64,000 bases of DNA, from assembly GCF_036242395.1 (NCBI RefSeq), contig NZ_CP108458.1, positions 868,001 to 932,000 of the forward strand. The letters run 5' to 3'. A model generated the notes under the pieces. It saw only the letters and a program-made list of their open reading frames with translations. It was not told where the DNA came from and did no database searches. Below, in pieces: positions 1 through 9,723 of the stretch (its first letter is position 1; every line of letters begins with the position of its first letter). The position numbers were made by a program, and so were the translations under genes. This DNA comes from Kitasatospora sp. NBC_01266 (GTDB taxonomy: Bacteria > Actinomycetota > Actinomycetes > Streptomycetales > Streptomycetaceae).

Positions 1-1187
1 AGCAGCACCGGCCGCTTCTTGCCGAACGGCAGCCCGCCGTGCAGCAGTTCCTCGAACAGCTCGTCCACGATGTTGATCGAGTCCTCGATGTGCAGCGCCG
101 CGTAGGCGAACGGGCCGCGCAGGTCGACCACCAGCGGGTGGTCCTCGGCGATCCACTTCCGGGCCGCCTCCACGTCGAGGGAGCTGACCGCGGCCAGCTC
201 GTCCTCGGTCAGGGTGGCCGGCGAGTTGCGCCGCGGCGGCTGGTTCAGCAGCTCCGGCCGGCGCTTGCGGATGTAGCTCAGGTAGCTCTCGACCCGGTCG
301 CAGACGATGAACACCGCCGTTCTGCGCTCGGTCAACTCCTCGTCCACCGCGCGCAGATGGCGCACGGCGCCGTGGTACGCGCCGCCGCCGGTGGGGCCGG
401 CCAGCAGGCCGCAGCGGCGCACCAGGGTCAGCAGGCCGTCGATGGCCTGGTCGGAGGTCACCGTCTGGATGCTGTCGTAGGTGGCGGGGTCGAACAGGCC
501 GACCTCGTGGACCTCGTCGATGGTGCGGATGCCCGGGATGAAGTCCGACTTGTCGGCGACCAGCCCCACCACCTCGATCGCGGGGTTCTCGGCCCGCAGC
601 GCCCGCGCCACCCCGGTGGAGGAACCGGCCGTGCCGACGCAGGCGATGAAGTAGTCGGGGGCCCGGCCGTCCAGGTCGCGCAGGATCTCCGGGCCGGTGC
701 CGGTCAGGTGCGCCTCGGTGTTGAGCGGGCTGAAGTACTGGTCGGTGTGCAGATAGCCGGTCGGCGCCTCGGAGAGCATCCGGTGGATCCTGGTCAGCGG
801 GTCGTCGACGTCGCCGGGGTCCAGGCACTCGCTCTGGCCCGGCAGTTCCTCGATCTGCGCGCCGAGCAGCAGGAGCAGTTCCTTGATCTCCGGGACCTTC
901 ATCCGGTTCGTCACGCTCTTGAACGCCAGCCCGTGCATCCCGGCGATCACGGCCAGGGCCTTCGCGGTGTTGCCGCTCGACAGCTCCACGATCGCGTCGC
1001 CACGCTCGACGGCGGTGGCCAGCCCCGGGCGGGTCATGCTCCACGCGGCCCGGTCCTTGACCGATCCGAACGGGTTGAGCATCTCCAGCTTGGCGTACAG
1101 GTCGATGTTCCGCAGACCGTGCACGGCCGGGTCGATCCGCACCAGCGGGGTGTCGCCGATCACGTCGGTGATGCTGTCATACCTCAC
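1..1187 (-). CDS. PLP-dependent cysteine-synthase-like enzyme with C-terminal rhodanese domain (3' end outside window)
   Basis: Reads in from the left edge, so the C-terminus is missing. The first ~320 residues are a fold-type II PLP enzyme of the cysteine synthase/SbnA group: IGDTPLVRI near residue 10, PLP lysine in NPFGSVKDR (K44), substrate loop SSGNTAKA, phosphate loop GTAGSSTG and a late PTGGG. After about residue 340 a rhodanese-like segment follows (VVDLRGPFAYAALHI); its active-site loop is not in the window. The GTG start overlaps the stop of the upstream Y4yA-type gene by 4 bp (GTGA), so the two are translationally coupled. The fusion suggests a beta-replacement reaction, perhaps with a sulfur or amine nucleophile, but the substrate cannot be read from sequence. 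SbnA-like diaminopropionate synthesis is one possibility. Confidence 0.8.
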   Translation of the reverse strand, partial: MRYDSITDVIGDTPLVRIDPAVHGLRNIDLYAKLEMLNPFGSVKDRAAWSMTRPGLATAVERGDAIVELSSGNTAKALAVIAGMHGLAFKSVTNRMKVPEIKELLLLLGAQIEELPGQSECLDPGDVDDPLTRIHRMLSEAPTGYLHTDQYFSPLNTEAHLTGTGPEILRDLDGRAPDYFIACVGTAGSSTGVARALRAENPAIEVVGLVADKSDFIPGIRTIDEVHEVGLFDPATYDSIQTVTSDQAIDGLLTLVRRCGLLAGPTGGGAYHGAVRHLRAVDEELTERRTAVFIVCDRVESYLSYIRKRRPELLNQPPRRNSPATLTEDELAAVSSLDVEAARKWIAEDHPLVVDLRGPFAYAALHIEDSINIVDELFEELLHGGLPFGKKRPVL

Positions 1188-2647
1188 TGCGCTTCTCCCG
1201 AACATGAGTTGGGCCAGTACTCGCGGTCCAGCCGCCAGCGCCAGGAGCCGTCCTGCTGGTACACCGCGACCTTGCGGGCCGTCGGCTGGTACAGGGCGTG
1301 GTGGGCCCTGAAGTCCATGGCGTAGCCGGCGGTGTTGGCGAAGGCCAGCAGGTCCCCCGGGGCGGGCAGGGCGGGTAGCTGGACCAGCCGCCGGGTGATC
1401 AGGTCGGCCTCCAGGCAGAGGTTGCCGGTCAGGTACACCCCGACCGGCTCGCCCCGCGCCGGGCCGGCGCCGGCGCGCGGCAGCAGGACCGGATCCAGCA
1501 GCACCCCGTGCTCCTCCAGGCTGACGTCGCCCGCGTTCAGCTCCAGCCGCACCAGCCGTTCTCCACCGGGGAGTTGCCGCACCTCCAGCACCTTGGCCAG
1601 GGTGACGCCGCACTGGTCGACCAGCGCTCGGCCCGGCTCGACGTGCAGGTCGTAGAGGTTCTCCAGGAGCAGCGTGGCCAGCGGGCGGCCCAGCGTCGGC
1701 GCCGGGGTGCGGAGCAGCTCGTCCAGGTAGTCCGCCGCGGCGACGGGGCGGTGCGCGGGATAGAGGCCCAGCGCTCCGCGCAGGGTGCCCGCCTCGGCGC
1801 GCAGCCCGTAGCCGTGCCCCTGCCAGGTGATCGCGGGCCGCCGGCCGAGCACCGCACCGCCCAGTTCGCTCGTCCACTGCTCCCACTGCGCGGCGTGGGC
1901 CAGGTAGTTGACGCCGAAGCCGCCGCCGATGTCGATGGCGCGCGGGCTCAGTCCGCGACGCCGGCACTCGTCCATGACCAGCAGGCAGGCGTCCAGCGCC
2001 ACCGCCTTCTCGGCCACCCCGACGGTGTCGAGGTGGTAGCCGACGCCGATCAGGTCGAGGGCGTCGCGGTGCTTCTCGACCGCGTCGAGCAGGCCGTCCA
2101 CCTGCTCGGCCGAGCTGCCGAACCGGCTCGGCCGGCTGAGCACCGTCACCCCGGGCGCCGCGAAGCCCGACAGCCGCAGCATCACCCGCACCCGGGGCAG
2201 CCCGTAGCCGCCGACCAGCGCGGCCAGTTCCAGCAGCTCGGCCCGCGAGTCGACGTTGAGGATCACGCCGGTGCGCGCGGCCAGCCAGCGGAACTCCGGG
2301 TTCTTCGGCCCGGTGGCCATGATCCGCTCCGGGACGCAGCCCGCGCCCAGTGCGTGCTGCAGCTCGCCCAGTGAGGAGACGTCGATGCCCGCCTCGGTCA
2401 CCGTGAGCCGGCGCACCAGGGCGCTGGAGCGGTTCGCCTTGTGCGCGAAGAAGATCCCGCCTTGCAGGTGGTGGCGCCGGTAGACCTCGCGGAACCGCGT
2501 CACGTTCTCGGCGATCTGCTCCGGCAGCACCAGGTTGAGCGGGGAGCCGAGGGCGTCCACCAGCGTCCGTGCGAAGTCGGCGTCCGCCAGCAGCGAGCGC
2601 AGCCGGGGCTCCAGCCGGGGCTCCAGGTACAGCGGCGATGAGCGCAT
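1184..2647 (-). CDS. Y4yA-family / DAP-decarboxylase-like fold-type III PLP enzyme
   Basis: 487 aa, alanine-racemase-like barrel plus C-terminal beta domain. PLP lysine lies in FFAHKANRSS (about residue 70). SRFG, a GYHLD segment at the usual HVGS position, the phosphate-binding DIGGGFGVNYL, and the late NLCLEADLI and ANTAGYAMDF motifs match the diaminopimelate/ornithine decarboxylase superfamily. The overall style is that of the poorly characterised Y4yA group rather than LysA itself. The ATG follows GGGGGAG with ~10 nt spacing. It is the first gene of a two-gene operon with the cysteine-synthase/rhodanese fusion. The pairing suggests one enzyme builds an amino acid adduct and the other decarboxylates or racemises it. 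True product unknown. Confidence 0.78.
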   Translation of the reverse strand: MRSSPLYLEPRLEPRLRSLLADADFARTLVDALGSPLNLVLPEQIAENVTRFREVYRRHHLQGGIFFAHKANRSSALVRRLTVTEAGIDVSSLGELQHALGAGCVPERIMATGPKNPEFRWLAARTGVILNVDSRAELLELAALVGGYGLPRVRVMLRLSGFAAPGVTVLSRPSRFGSSAEQVDGLLDAVEKHRDALDLIGVGYHLDTVGVAEKAVALDACLLVMDECRRRGLSPRAIDIGGGFGVNYLAHAAQWEQWTSELGGAVLGRRPAITWQGHGYGLRAEAGTLRGALGLYPAHRPVAAADYLDELLRTPAPTLGRPLATLLLENLYDLHVEPGRALVDQCGVTLAKVLEVRQLPGGERLVRLELNAGDVSLEEHGVLLDPVLLPRAGAGPARGEPVGVYLTGNLCLEADLITRRLVQLPALPAPGDLLAFANTAGYAMDFRAHHALYQPTARKVAVYQQDGSWRWRLDREYWPNSCSGEAQ

Positions 2648-2683
2648 GACGACGTGACTCCCCCGTGAGAACTCGCTGCGTGC

Positions 2684-2731
2684 GGTGCGTCGTTCGGTGC
2701 GTCGTGCAGTACGTCGTGCGGTGCGTCCGCG
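2684..2731. repeat. Four tandem 12-bp repeats in the leader of the PLP operon
   Basis: GGTGCGTCGT occurs at 2684 and 2696, a variant AGTACGTCGT at 2708 and GGTGCGTCCG at 2720, an exact 12-bp period. It lies just upstream of the Y4yA-type start (2647), probably within its 5' leader. Function not known. Confidence 0.7.
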
Positions 2732-2753
2732 AGGTGGGCCCAGAGCGGCGCCC

Positions 2754-2787
2754 CCTGATCACAACGATAACTGTTTTCATGATCAGG
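2754..2787. promoter_or_regulatory. Inverted repeat CCTGATCA-N18-TGATCAGG between the PLP and kdp operons
   Basis: Perfect 8-bp arms flank an AT-rich 18-nt centre, which is unusual in this GC-rich DNA. On the minus strand the centre reads TGAAAACAGTTATCG. That matches 10 of 15 positions of the streptomycete Zur box TGAAAATGATTTTCA. It sits ~110-140 bp before the PLP operon start and ~230 bp before the first kdp gene. Likely a promoter or operator; the regulator is not established. Confidence 0.45.
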
Positions 2788-3012
2788 TGACAGGGCCTTC
2801 GTTTGCCCCGCCGAAATACTCCCGTCATACACCTGACCGACAGTCACCCGGTCGGAGCAGTGGCGGCCCACCCAGCCTGCCCCGCCCCGCCCCGGTCGGC
2901 CCAGGAGAACTACGGGCCGTCAGCTCCACGCCCCGATACTCGGAAGAGCAGCTCAGGCAGCTTCCGCGACCCGCCGCCGGCAGGTCACCGACACGCCGGT
3001 TGGAGCCCTTTC

Positions 3013-3096
3013 ATGGCGGACCTGGCCTTCATCGTCGTCACGCTCGCCGTGTTCGGCGTGCTCGCACTGATCGGCAAGGGGGTGAGCCGGCTGTGA
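3013..3096 (+). CDS. 27-aa membrane peptide upstream of kdpF
   Basis: ATG start giving MADLAFIVVTLAVFGVLALI and ending GKGVSRL: one hydrophobic helix with a basic end. It is immediately upstream of kdpF, and its stop overlaps the kdpF GTG (GTGA), so it is coupled to the Kdp operon. Similar short peptides precede kdpF in other streptomycetes. It may be an accessory peptide of the pump or serve mainly for translational coupling. Too short for a family assignment. Confidence 0.6.
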   Translation: MADLAFIVVTLAVFGVLALIGKGVSRL

Positions 3097-3182
3097 CGGC
3101 GGACAACATCGTCGGACTGATCGTCGCGGCGGCCCTGGTCGGCTACCTGCTGCTGGCGCTCATCCACCCGGAGCGGTTCTGA
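3093..3182 (+). CDS. kdpF: K+-transporting ATPase subunit KdpF (system 1)
   Basis: 29 aa from GTG: VTADNIVGLIVAAALVGYLL followed by LALIHPERF. This is the typical single-helix KdpF that stabilises the KdpFABC complex in the membrane. It overlaps the upstream 27-aa peptide by 4 bp and precedes kdpA by 9 bp. Confidence 0.85.
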   Translation: MTADNIVGLIVAAALVGYLLLALIHPERF

Positions 3183-3191
3183 GGTGGCCCG

Positions 3192-4853
3192 GTGACCCCC
3201 ACACTCGCCGGCCTGCTGCAGGCGCTGGCGCTGGTCGCCGCCCTCGCGCTCTCCTACCGCCCGCTCGGTGACTACCTCGCCCACCTGCTCACCAGCCCCC
3301 GGCACCTGCGGGTCGAGCGCGTCGGCTACCGCCTGATGGGCGTGCAACCCGAGCACGACCAGCCGTGGCTCGGCTACCTGCGCAGCGTGCTGGCCTTCTC
3401 CGCGGTCTCGGTGCTCTTCCTCTACGCCTTCCAGCGGCTGCAGAGCCACCTCTGGCTCTCGCTGGGCTTCCCCGCCGTGCCGGCGCCCACCGCCTTCAAC
3501 ACGGCGGCCTCCTTCGTGACCAACACCAACTGGCAGTCGTACTCGGGCGAGACGACCATGGGCAACCTGGTCCAGATGGCCGGCCTGGCGGTGCAGAACT
3601 TCGTCTCGGCCGCCGTCGGCGTGGCGGTGGCCGCCGCGCTGGTCCGCGGCTTCGCCCGCCACCGCACCGACCGGGTCGGCAACTTCTGGGTGGACCTGAC
3701 CCGGGTCGTCCTGCGGGTGCTGCTGCCGGTCTCGGTGGTCTTCGCGATCGTCTTCGTGGCGAGCGGCATGGTGGAGAACCTGCACGCCGCGCACCTGATC
3801 ACCGGGCTGGCCGGGCAGAGCCAGTCGATCCCCGGCGGGCCGGTGGCCTCGCAGGAGGTGATCAAGGAGCTGGGCACCAACGGAGGCGGCTTCTACAACG
3901 CCAACTCCGCCCATCCGTTCGAGAACCCCACCGCGTTCACCAACTGGCTGGAGATCTACCTGCTGCTGGTGATCGCCTTCGCGCTGCCGCGCACCTTCGG
4001 CAGGATGGTCGGCGACAACCGCCAGGGCTACGCGATCGTCGCGGTGATGGCCCTGTACTGGGTGGTCTCGGTCACCCTGATGACCATCGCCGAGTGGCGC
4101 CACGAGGGCAGCGCGCTGCAGGCGGCCGGCGCGGCGATGGAGGGCAAGGAGGTCCGGTTCGGCATCGCCGGCTCCACCCTGTTCGCCGCCTCGACCACCC
4201 TGACCTCCACCGGCGCGGTGAACTCCGCGCACGACTCGTACACCGCGCTCGGCGGCGGGCTGACCATGTTCGACATCATGCTGGGCGAGATCGCCCCCGG
4301 CGGCACCGGCTCGGGCCTGTACGGGATGCTGGTGCTGGCCGTGATCACCGTCTTCGTCGGCGGGCTGATGGTCGGGCGCACCCCGGAGTACCTGGGCAAG
4401 AAGCTCGGCGGCCGGGAGATGAAGTTCGCCTCGCTCTACATCCTCACCACCCCGGCCATCGTGCTGATCGGCACCGGCACGGCGATGACCTTCAAGGCCG
4501 AACGGTCCGCCGCGCTGAACAGCGGGCCGCACGGCTTCTCCGAGATCCTCTACGCCTTCACCTCGGCGGCCAACAACAACGGCTCCGCCTTCGCCGGCCT
4601 GACTGCCACCAGCACCTGGTGGAACACCGCGCTGGGCCTGGTGATGCTCTTCGGTCGACTGCTGCCGATGGTCTTCGTGCTCGCCCTGGCCGGGTCGCTG
4701 GCCGGCCAGCAACCGGTCCCGGCGAGCGCCGGCACGCTGCCCACGCACCGCCCGCTCTTCGTCGGCATGCTCTCCGGCGTGGTGCTGATCGTGGTCGGTC
4801 TCACCTACTTCCCGGCGCTGGCGCTGGGTCCGCTCGCGGAGGGGCTCAAGTGA
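3192..4853 (+). CDS. kdpA: K+-transporting ATPase subunit KdpA (system 1)
   Basis: 553 aa, GTG start, about ten membrane helices with four pore loops. This subunit binds and conducts K+ in the high-affinity KdpFABC pump. All four filter segments look canonical: [11 protein letters not shown] (110-120), [12 protein letters not shown] (228-239), [12 protein letters not shown], and [10 protein letters not shown] near the end. The conserved [14 protein letters not shown] and [10 protein letters not shown] are present. The stop overlaps the kdpB start (TGATG). Confidence 0.96.
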   Translation: MTPTLAGLLQALALVAALALSYRPLGDYLAHLLTSPRHLRVERVGYRLMGVQPEHDQPWLGYLRSVLAFSAVSVLFLYAFQRLQSHLWLSLGFPAVPAPTAFNTAASFVTNTNWQSYSGETTMGNLVQMAGLAVQNFVSAAVGVAVAAALVRGFARHRTDRVGNFWVDLTRVVLRVLLPVSVVFAIVFVASGMVENLHAAHLITGLAGQSQSIPGGPVASQEVIKELGTNGGGFYNANSAHPFENPTAFTNWLEIYLLLVIAFALPRTFGRMVGDNRQGYAIVAVMALYWVVSVTLMTIAEWRHEGSALQAAGAAMEGKEVRFGIAGSTLFAASTTLTSTGAVNSAHDSYTALGGGLTMFDIMLGEIAPGGTGSGLYGMLVLAVITVFVGGLMVGRTPEYLGKKLGGREMKFASLYILTTPAIVLIGTGTAMTFKAERSAALNSGPHGFSEILYAFTSAANNNGSAFAGLTATSTWWNTALGLVMLFGRLLPMVFVLALAGSLAGQQPVPASAGTLPTHRPLFVGMLSGVVLIVVGLTYFPALALGPLAEGLK

Positions 4854-6961
4854 TGTCGGTGGACGGCGGGACCGAGGCGCAGGAGCGCGCGGAGCACCGG
4901 GTCTCGGGAGGGCTGCTCGATCCGAAGCAGCTGCTGGACTCGCTGCCGAACGCGGTGCGCAAGCTCGACCCCCGGGTGATGCTCCGGCACCCGGTGATGT
5001 TCGTGGTCGAGGTCGGCTCGCTGCTGACCACCATCTCGGCGATCCGGCACCCCAGCGTCTTCGCCTGGGTGATCGCCGTCTGGCTCTGGCTGACCGTGGT
5101 CTTCGCCAACCTGGCCGAGGCGGTGGCCGAGGGCCGGGGGAAGGCGCAGGCCGACACGCTGCGCAAGACCCGCACCGAGACGGTCGCCCGCCGGCTGACC
5201 GACTGGCGGCCGGGCGCGACGGCGGCGGCCGAGGCCGAGGTCCCGGCCGCGCAGCTGCGGCTGGGTGACCACGTGGTCGTCGAGGCCGGGCAGACCATCC
5301 CCGGCGACGGCGACGTGGTCGAGGGGGTGGCCAGCGTGGACGAGTCGGCGATCACCGGGGAGTCGGCGCCGGTGATCCGCGAGTCGGGCGGCGACCGCTC
5401 GGCGGTCACCGGTGGCACCAAGGTGCTCTCCGACCGGATCGTCGTGCGGATCACCTCGGAGCCCGGCAAGACCTTCATCGACCGGATGATCGCGCTGGTC
5501 GAGGGCGCCGCCCGGCAGAAGACGCCGAACGAGATCGCCCTGGACATCCTGCTCGCCTCGCTGACCATCGTCTTCCTGCTGGCCGTGGTCACCCTGCAGC
5601 CGATGGCCGCCTACGCCGGCGCCGAGCAGACCACGGTGGTGCTGGTGGCGCTGCTGGTCGCGCTGATCCCCACCACGATCGGCGCGCTGCTCTCCGCGAT
5701 CGGCATCGCCGGCATGGACCGGCTGGTGCAGCGCAACGTGCTGGCGCTCTCCGGGCGGGCCGTGGAGGCGGCCGGCGACGTCTCCACCCTGCTGCTGGAC
5801 AAGACCGGCACGATCACTTTCGGCAACCGGCAGGCCGCCGAGTTCATCCCGGTCGGCGCGGCGGAGCTGGCCGAACTGGCCGACGCCGCCCAGCTGTCCA
5901 GCCTGGCCGACGAGACGCCCGAGGGCCGCTCGATCGTGGTCCTGGCCAAGGAGAAGTACGGTCTGCGGGCCCGCACCCAGGGCGAGCTGGCGCACGCCGC
6001 CTGGGTGCCGTTCACCGCGCAGACCCGGATGAGCGGTGTGGACCTGACCGAGGACGGCGAGCAGCACCGGATCCGCAAGGGCGCGGCGGCCTCGGTCGGC
6101 GCCTTCGTGGCGCGGCACGGCGGCACGGTCGGCCCCGAGGTCGACGCCACGGTGCAGCGGATCTCCTCGGCCGGCGGCACCCCGCTGGTGGTGGCGGTCC
6201 ACCCCGGCGACGCACCGGCCCGGGTGCTGGGCGTGATCAACCTCAAGGACGTGGTCAAGCACGGCATCAAGGACCGCTTCGAGGACCTGCGCCGGATGGG
6301 CATCAAGACCGTCATGATCACCGGCGACAACCCGCTGACCGCCGCCGCGATCGCGGAGGAGGCCGGGGTGGACGACTTCCTGGCCGAGGCCACCCCCGAG
6401 GACAAGATGGCGCTGATCCGCCAGGAGCAGCACGGCGGCAAGCTGGTCGCGATGACCGGGGACGGCACCAACGACGCCCCCGCGCTCGCCCAGGCGGACG
6501 TCGGGGTGGCGATGAACACCGGCACCTCGGCCGCCAAGGAGGCCGGCAACATGGTCGACCTCGACTCCAACCCCACCAAACTGATCGAGATCGTCGAGAT
6601 CGGCAAGCAACTGCTGATCACCCGCGGCGCGTTGACCACCTTCTCGATCGCCAACGACGTCGCGAAGTACTTCGCGATCATCCCGGCGATGTTCGCCAGC
6701 GTCTACCCGGGCCTGAGCACGCTCAACGTGATGCACCTGCACAGCCCGACCTCGGCGATCACCTCGGCGATCGTCTTCAACGCGCTGATCATCATCGCGC
6801 TGATCCCGCTGGCGCTGCGCGGCGTGCGCTACCGCCCGTCCTCGGCCTCGGCACTGCTGCGCCGCAACCTGGGCCTGTACGGGGTCGGCGGGCTGATCCT
6901 GCCGTTCGTCGGCATCAAACTGATCGACCTGGTGGTGCAGTTCATCCCCGGACTGCGTTGA
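4853..6961 (+). CDS. kdpB: K+-transporting P-type ATPase subunit KdpB (system 1)
   Basis: 702 aa. ATP-hydrolysing subunit of KdpFABC. The start is the ATG overlapping the kdpA stop; it gives [10 protein letters not shown] and the conserved [12 protein letters not shown]. Actuator motif TGES at 168-171 (its serine is the inhibitory phosphorylation site in E. coli), phosphorylation site DKTGT with D316, nucleotide domain FTAQTRMSG and KGAA, hinge TGDGTNDAP. Length and motifs are complete. An open frame continues far upstream but only as a shadow of kdpA. Confidence 0.96.
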   Translation: MSVDGGTEAQERAEHRVSGGLLDPKQLLDSLPNAVRKLDPRVMLRHPVMFVVEVGSLLTTISAIRHPSVFAWVIAVWLWLTVVFANLAEAVAEGRGKAQADTLRKTRTETVARRLTDWRPGATAAAEAEVPAAQLRLGDHVVVEAGQTIPGDGDVVEGVASVDESAITGESAPVIRESGGDRSAVTGGTKVLSDRIVVRITSEPGKTFIDRMIALVEGAARQKTPNEIALDILLASLTIVFLLAVVTLQPMAAYAGAEQTTVVLVALLVALIPTTIGALLSAIGIAGMDRLVQRNVLALSGRAVEAAGDVSTLLLDKTGTITFGNRQAAEFIPVGAAELAELADAAQLSSLADETPEGRSIVVLAKEKYGLRARTQGELAHAAWVPFTAQTRMSGVDLTEDGEQHRIRKGAAASVGAFVARHGGTVGPEVDATVQRISSAGGTPLVVAVHPGDAPARVLGVINLKDVVKHGIKDRFEDLRRMGIKTVMITGDNPLTAAAIAEEAGVDDFLAEATPEDKMALIRQEQHGGKLVAMTGDGTNDAPALAQADVGVAMNTGTSAAKEAGNMVDLDSNPTKLIEIVEIGKQLLITRGALTTFSIANDVAKYFAIIPAMFASVYPGLSTLNVMHLHSPTSAITSAIVFNALIIIALIPLALRGVRYRPSSASALLRRNLGLYGVGGLILPFVGIKLIDLVVQFIPGLR

Positions 6962-6976
6962 GCGAAGGAGATCCTC

Positions 6977-7606
6977 GTGGCGAAGCCGCTGGCGGCCCTG
7001 ACCAGGCTGCACCTGACCGGCCTGCGCGTGCTGCTGGTCTTCACCGTGCTCTGCGGGATCGCCTATCCGCTGGTCATCGTGGGCCTCTCGCAGGCCCTGC
7101 TGCCCGGGCAGGCCAACGGCTCGCTGGTGCGCCAGGGCGGACAGGTGGTCGGTTCGGGGCTGATCGGCCAGAACTTCGACCTGCCCGCGGCCAACCCGAG
7201 CGCGGCACCGCGACCGGACCCCCGGTGGTTCCAACCGCGCCCCTCGGCGGCCGGCAGCACCGGCTACGACCCGACCGCCTCCGGCGCCTCCAACCTCGGC
7301 CCGAACAACGCCACGCTGCTCGCGTCCGTCCAGCAGCGCCGGGCGGCCGTCGCCGCCTTCGACGGGGTGGCCCCGGCCCAGGTGCCGCCGGACGCGGTGA
7401 CCGCCAGTGGCTCGGGCCTCGACCCGGCGATCTCCCCGACCTACGCTTATCAGCAGGTCAACCGGGTCGCCCGGGCCCGCGCCCTGGACCCGGCACAGGT
7501 CCGCCGGCTGGTCGCCGACCACGTCGAGGGCCGGGTGCTCGGCTTCCTCGGCGAGCAGCGGGTGGACGTCGTCACGCTCAACCTGGCGCTCGCCCGGCTC
7601 GGCTGA
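6977..7606 (+). CDS. kdpC: K+-transporting ATPase subunit KdpC (system 1)
   Basis: 209 aa, GTG start with AAGGAG 8-9 nt upstream. One N-terminal membrane helix (about residues 15-37) and an extracytoplasmic domain with the KdpC signatures GSxLIGQNF, WFQPRPSAAG, YDPTASGASNLGP, VTASGSGLDPAISP and the C-terminal LNLALARL. KdpC supports K+ loading of the pump. Normal length for the family. Confidence 0.95.
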   Translation: MAKPLAALTRLHLTGLRVLLVFTVLCGIAYPLVIVGLSQALLPGQANGSLVRQGGQVVGSGLIGQNFDLPAANPSAAPRPDPRWFQPRPSAAGSTGYDPTASGASNLGPNNATLLASVQQRRAAVAAFDGVAPAQVPPDAVTASGSGLDPAISPTYAYQQVNRVARARALDPAQVRRLVADHVEGRVLGFLGEQRVDVVTLNLALARLG

Positions 7607-7636
7607 CCACGCCGCACCCGCGCGAGGAGGAGAGCG

Positions 7637-9157
7637 GTGGCCGAGCAGCAGCAGGTCCCGGCGCCCACCGACCACACCGTCCGCACCGGACGGGGCCGGT
7701 TCAAGGTCTACCTGGGAGCGGCGCCCGGGGTCGGCAAGACCTTCCGGATGCTGGAGGAGGGCCACCGGCGCGCGGCCCGGGGCGCCGATGTGGTGGTGGG
7801 CCTGGTGGAGTGCCACGGCCGGCTGCGCACCGAGGAGATGCTGCACCCCCTGGAGGAGCTGCCGCGCGTCGAACGCGCCTACCGCGGCGGCCGGTTCACC
7901 GAGTTCGACGTGGACGCGGCGCTCGCCCGGCGGCCCGCGGTCGTACTGGTGGACGAACTCGCCCACACCAACGTCCCCGGCGGGCGGCACGACAAGCGCT
8001 GGCAGGACATCGAGGAGTTGCTGGCGGCCGGCATCGAGGTGATCACCACGGTCAACATCCAGCACCTGGAGTCGCTGAACGACGTGGTGCGGAAGATCAC
8101 CGGCGTGCCGCAGCGCGAGACGGTGCCGGACGAGGTGGTGCGGCGGGCCGACCAGATCGAGCTGGTCGACATGCCACCGGAGGGGCTGCGCCGCCGGATG
8201 GCGCACGGCAACGTGTACGCCCCCGAACGGGTGGACGCGGCGCTGGCCAACTACTTCCGGGTCGGCAACCTCACCGCGCTGCGCGAGATCGCGCTGCTCT
8301 GGCTCGCCGGACGGGTGGACGAGGCGCTGCGCCGCTACCGGGTCGACCACGGGATCGAGGACACCTGGGAGACCCACGAGCGGGTGGTGGTCGCGCTGAC
8401 CGGCGGCCCCGAGGGCGACACCCTGATCCGCCGGGCCGCCCGGATCGCCGCGCGCGGGGGCGGCGGCGACCTGATCGCGGTGCACGTCACCCCGGGTGAC
8501 GGGCTCGCCGAGGCGGCGACCGGGATCCTGGCCGCCCAGCAGCGGTTGGTGGAGAGCCTGGGCGGCAGCTACCACCAGACGGTGGGCGCGGACATCCCCG
8601 ACGCGCTGCTGGCCTTCGCCCGCGACCACGAGGCGACCCAGCTGGTGCTCGGCACCAGTCGGCGCAGCCGGCTGCTGCGGCGGTTCACCGGGCCCGGCAT
8701 CGGCGAGAGCACCACCGAGCTGTCCGGCGACATCGACGTGCACCTGGTCACCCACGAGCACTCCGGCCACCACATCCGGCACCACCGGGCGCCGGATGGC
8801 GAGCCCGAACAACCCGGGCAGCACGAACGGCACGAATGGCACGAACGGCACGGGCAGCACGAACGGCACGGACAGCACCGCGGGCCGGCGGTCGCCGACG
8901 AGGCGGACGAGCCACCGCAGTTGATCGAACGCCTGCTGCGCACGGAGCCGACCGAGCAGGCGGTGGCCGAACCGGTGGACCCGCCGGGCGGCCCGGCGGG
9001 CGAGCTGCGCCGGGCGCTCGCTGCCGCGGTCCGGGCGATTGACGAACTGGCCGTTCCCGGAGCCGAGTTGACCGACCGCCAGCGAGCCGAGCTGGCTGCC
9101 GCGCGGACCTCGCTGGAGGAGCTCGGGACCGTCGCGGACAGGTTCCCGGCACCCTGA
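7637..9157 (+). CDS. KdpD N-terminal sensor domain protein without histidine kinase
   Basis: 506 aa, GTG start behind GAGGAGGAGAG. Residues ~20-230 are the KdpD sensor domain: Walker A GAAPGVGKT (27-35), VDELAHTNVPG, VNIQHLESLN. Residues ~245-375 are a universal-stress-protein-like domain. Full KdpD would continue with four membrane helices and a histidine kinase, and neither is present. Instead there is a His/Glu-rich repeat (about residues 394-415) and a helical tail. No kinase H or N box appears in any frame up to 9700. Short KdpD proteins of this type are known from cyanobacteria. It probably modulates Kdp expression or activity through another partner. No kdpE lies nearby. Confidence 0.88.
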   Translation: MAEQQQVPAPTDHTVRTGRGRFKVYLGAAPGVGKTFRMLEEGHRRAARGADVVVGLVECHGRLRTEEMLHPLEELPRVERAYRGGRFTEFDVDAALARRPAVVLVDELAHTNVPGGRHDKRWQDIEELLAAGIEVITTVNIQHLESLNDVVRKITGVPQRETVPDEVVRRADQIELVDMPPEGLRRRMAHGNVYAPERVDAALANYFRVGNLTALREIALLWLAGRVDEALRRYRVDHGIEDTWETHERVVVALTGGPEGDTLIRRAARIAARGGGGDLIAVHVTPGDGLAEAATGILAAQQRLVESLGGSYHQTVGADIPDALLAFARDHEATQLVLGTSRRSRLLRRFTGPGIGESTTELSGDIDVHLVTHEHSGHHIRHHRAPDGEPEQPGQHERHEWHERHGQHERHGQHRGPAVADEADEPPQLIERLLRTEPTEQAVAEPVDPPGGPAGELRRALAAAVRAIDELAVPGAELTDRQRAELAAARTSLEELGTVADRFPAP

Positions 9158-9188
9158 CCGGCCGGTGCCCCAACAGCGGCGGACCACC

Positions 9189-9222
9189 GTGCAGGGCCCG
9201 GCCGCCATGCCAGGCCCTGCAC
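9189..9222. terminator. Hairpin downstream of the first kdp operon
   Basis: Arms GTGCAGGGCC (9189-9198) and GGCCCTGCAC (9213-9222) pair perfectly, 32 nt after the kdpD-like stop. No T tract follows. Confidence 0.5.
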
Positions 9223-9723
9223 TGGTCCCCTCCGCACGAGGTCGCGGCCGACGCCACGCGCCCCACCACCTCGCCGCCGCGGTCGATCAGCAGTATCGCC
9301 ACGGGCGGACGGGCACCGGCCGTCCTCCCCCACGGAGTGGAGCGGTGCCCTCGACCAGCGACGTTATGGCGCGCCGAGGCCGCGATCCCGCTCTCCTGAC
9401 GCGATCTTCGCGGCGCCGCGGCGCTTCCTGACGACTTCTTGGCGCCCCTCGCGGCGATCTCCCGGCGCCGCGCGACTCGTCGCTCACGGGCATTTCAGCA
9501 GGCCACGGCGGGACCCGGCAGCCGAGGGTGCCGCCCGCACCGGGGCCGGCCGCCGCTACGGCATCAACACCGTGTCAGGAGAACGGGCTTCGGGATCAAG
9601 GAGCCGTCAGGACCGCTGCGTGCCCCCAGGTGGCCGGGCATAGCGTCACTACTGCGCCCCGGCGGCCCAGCTGCCCGGACAACAGCGCGGCACTCGTCCG
9701 CTCCACCCGCATGGAGGTATCCC
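9223..9723. other. Intergenic region, possible gene remnant on the minus strand
   Basis: About 500 bases with no convincing intact gene. A minus-strand reading near 9302-9250 gives VAILLIDRGGEVVGRVA, which resembles a PAS or phosphatase sensor segment, but it breaks up at both ends. It could be a decayed gene. The promoter of the SAV_915-like gene must lie in the right part; no clear -35/-10 pair was recognised. Confidence 0.3.

Noticed and set aside
4805..9208. 1467-aa open frame on the minus strand
   Set aside because: Shadow of kdpB-kdpC-kdpD on the other strand. It is His/Arg/Gly-rich without family motifs, as expected from GC-rich antisense frames.
9240..9320. PAS-like remnant VAILLIDRGGEVVGRVA on the minus strand
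   Set aside because: Too short and broken to call a gene or pseudogene; mentioned only in the intergenic entry.
9158..9720. Possible lost kinase half of KdpD
   Set aside because: All frames were read for H-box, N-box and G-box motifs and membrane helices; none found. The short KdpD is therefore treated as real.
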